A DNA stretch of 7,029 nucleotides from Candidatus Methanoplasma sp. (GTDB lineage Archaea; Thermoplasmatota; Thermoplasmata; Methanomassiliicoccales; Methanomethylophilaceae). Under the pieces are notes generated by a model, which searched no databases, had not been told where the DNA came from, and saw nothing but the letters and a program-made list of their open reading frames with translations. The position numbers were made by a program, and so were the translations under genes. The DNA lies in contig JAISPV010000007.1 in NCBI GenBank assembly GCA_031274665.1, positions 1 through 7,029 on the forward strand, given 5' to 3'. Shown one piece after another: positions 6,171 through 7,029 of this stretch; the stretch's first letter is position 1; every line of letters starts with the position of its first letter.

Positions 6171-6190
6171 GTTTTCGATATAACGAAAAC
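6171..6190. promoter_or_regulatory. Promoter-proximal operator-like palindrome, copy 2
   Basis: GTTTTCGATATAACGAAAAC has perfect 7-bp inverted arms (GTTTTCG/CGAAAAC) around ATATAA. It sits immediately upstream of the TATA-like TTATATTATA, and its own core could also act as a TATA box, so a protein bound here would block the TBP/TFB site. Repressor binding, perhaps by the downstream protein or a linked regulator outside the window, is inference. Confidence 0.72.
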
Positions 6191-6200
6191 TTATATTATA
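6191..6200 (+). promoter_or_regulatory. TATA box for the AAA ATPase gene
   Basis: TTATATTATA directly follows palindrome 2, and its centre is about 29 bases before ATG 6225, predicting a start just at or before the ATG. If ATATAA inside palindrome 2 (6178-6183) is used instead, the leader would be about 20 bases and include GGGTGA, four bases before the ATG, as a ribosome-binding site. The sequence does not decide between them. Confidence 0.5.
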
Positions 6201-6224
6201 TGAGTGCCATGTATGGGTGATAAA

Positions 6225-7029
6225 ATGAATGCAGAAATATCGAGAGAACTCTACTTGGAAAGAATTCGTCCCTTGTACGATTCAGACCTTATAAAGGTCA
6301 TAACGGGCGTGAGAAGGTCCGGAAAATCCACCATACTCAGACAGATCAAAAAAGAGATCGTTTCCGGCGGAGTGGGGGAAGACAGGATCATAGAAATGAA
6401 TTTTGAACTTCACGAATACCAAGACATCGACGATGATGTCAAATTGCATGCTTACATAAAAAAAACGGCGAAGAGTAAAGGAAAGCAATACATGTTCTTC
6501 GATGAGATACAGGATGTGGAAAGATTCGAAAAAGCTTTGAACTCTTTTAGGGTAGAATATGATTGCAGTATTTTCATTACCGGGTCTAACGGAAAAATGC
6601 TTTCTGGAGAACTTGCAACATTACTTACCGGAAGATATGTGGAGTTTAGGATCATGCCCTTCACATTCAGAGAGGTTGCAGAATACAAGGATAGCAACGG
6701 AGACCATGAACTCTTCGAAGAATATATGAGACTCGGAGGAATGCCTCAGAGGCTTATGATGGAAGAAAGGGAGGCAAGGACATACCTGCGCGACCTCAAG
6801 GCATCGATCATAGGAAAAGACATACTCATGAGGTCAAAGATAACGAACGTGAATCTTCTAAACAGAATAGTCGATTTCATGCTTAATAATTCGTCCAACG
6901 TGTTCTCCGCAAATTCTGTAAAGAATTTCCTGTTATCTGAGGGACGTAACATTTCTTCAGAGACAGTTTACAACTACGTTGATGCGGTCATTTCCTCTTT
7001 GTTGATATCAAGGGTTAGAAGATTTGACG
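6225..7029 (+). CDS. AAA_14/DUF4143-type ATPase, C-terminus cut by window edge
   Basis: From ATG 6225 the frame stays open to the right edge, giving 268 residues of a protein family usually about 400 long. It has the P-loop core of the AAA_14 ATPases: ITGVRRSGKST (26-36, Walker A with K34), YMFFDEIQD (89-97, Walker B with D93 and E94), IFITGSNGKML (116-126, sensor-1-like) and LLTGRYVEFRIMPFTFREV (133-151), a stretch very typical of this family. MRLGGMPQ (168-175) precedes the C-terminal DUF4143 region, whose helical beginning is visible from about residue 195 (DILMRSKITNVNLLNRIV) and which resembles a winged-helix DNA-binding fold. Such genes are abundant, patchily distributed and of unknown function in archaea and bacteria. 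The gene is visibly AT-richer than its neighbours, with many AAA, ATA and TTT codons, consistent with transfer. Upstream twin palindromes suggest tight control. Confidence 0.9.
   Translation, partial: MNAEISRELYLERIRPLYDSDLIKVITGVRRSGKSTILRQIKKEIVSGGVGEDRIIEMNFELHEYQDIDDDVKLHAYIKKTAKSKGKQYMFFDEIQDVERFEKALNSFRVEYDCSIFITGSNGKMLSGELATLLTGRYVEFRIMPFTFREVAEYKDSNGDHELFEEYMRLGGMPQRLMMEEREARTYLRDLKASIIGKDILMRSKITNVNLLNRIVDFMLNNSSNVFSANSVKNFLLSEGRNISSETVYNYVDAVISSLLISRVRRFD

Larger units (their letters stand above)
5881..6224. other. Divergent 344-base gap between ilvC and the AAA ATPase gene
   Basis: It holds the ilvC leader and promoter on the left and the twin palindromes plus TATA elements of the ATPase gene on the right. 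Between about 5940 and 6130 I see no recognisable gene or RNA. A 60-codon plus-strand frame starting at ATG 5977, with GGAG five bases upstream, resembles no protein I know and runs into the first palindrome, so it is not called. Confidence 0.55.

Overview
The window looks like a piece of a euryarchaeal chromosome, most likely a methanogen-related lineage; the Thermoplasmata/Methanomassiliicoccales side is my best guess. Reasons: archaeal-type archease, an archaeal/Thermotoga-type L-aspartate dehydrogenase, an EhaR/COG4030-like HAD protein (a family known mainly from methanogens), and genes whose start codons sit about 25 bases downstream of TATA-like boxes with no Shine-Dalgarno site, i.e. 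probable leaderless transcripts. The taxonomic call is inference and no rRNA is present to confirm it. There are eight protein genes (the first and last cut by the window edges), no tRNA, rRNA, CRISPR array or insertion sequence.

Left block (1-2038, minus strand): a compact operon, archease -> PurN-like formyltransferase -> EhaR-like HAD protein. The first junction overlaps by 8 bases, the second has a 9-base gap with a Shine-Dalgarno site. The HAD protein appears to have lost both acidic residues of its first catalytic motif. Divergent from archease, separated by 88 bases holding two promoters, is nadX (aspartate dehydrogenase, NAD biosynthesis; 2127-2933, plus strand).

Middle (2934-3409): a 476-base gap without a convincing gene, but with GC-rich hairpins. 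The most striking is a perfect 15-bp stem whose 23-base loop carries a complete Shine-Dalgarno/anti-Shine-Dalgarno sequence and start codons on the minus strand. This is the best candidate for an undescribed RNA or regulatory element here.

Right block: an M24 Xaa-Pro-type peptidase (3410-4498, plus) meets a cyclophilin-fold protein (4499-4876, minus) tail to tail with no base between the stop codons. Behind the latter lies ilvC, ketol-acid reductoisomerase of branched-chain amino acid synthesis (4897-5880, minus). After a 344-base gap comes an AT-richer AAA ATPase of the AAA_14/DUF4143 type (6225 to the right edge, plus), preceded by two near-identical 20-bp palindromes 40 bp apart that look like operators. 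This last gene and its control region look like an accessory, probably transferred module in an otherwise housekeeping neighbourhood.
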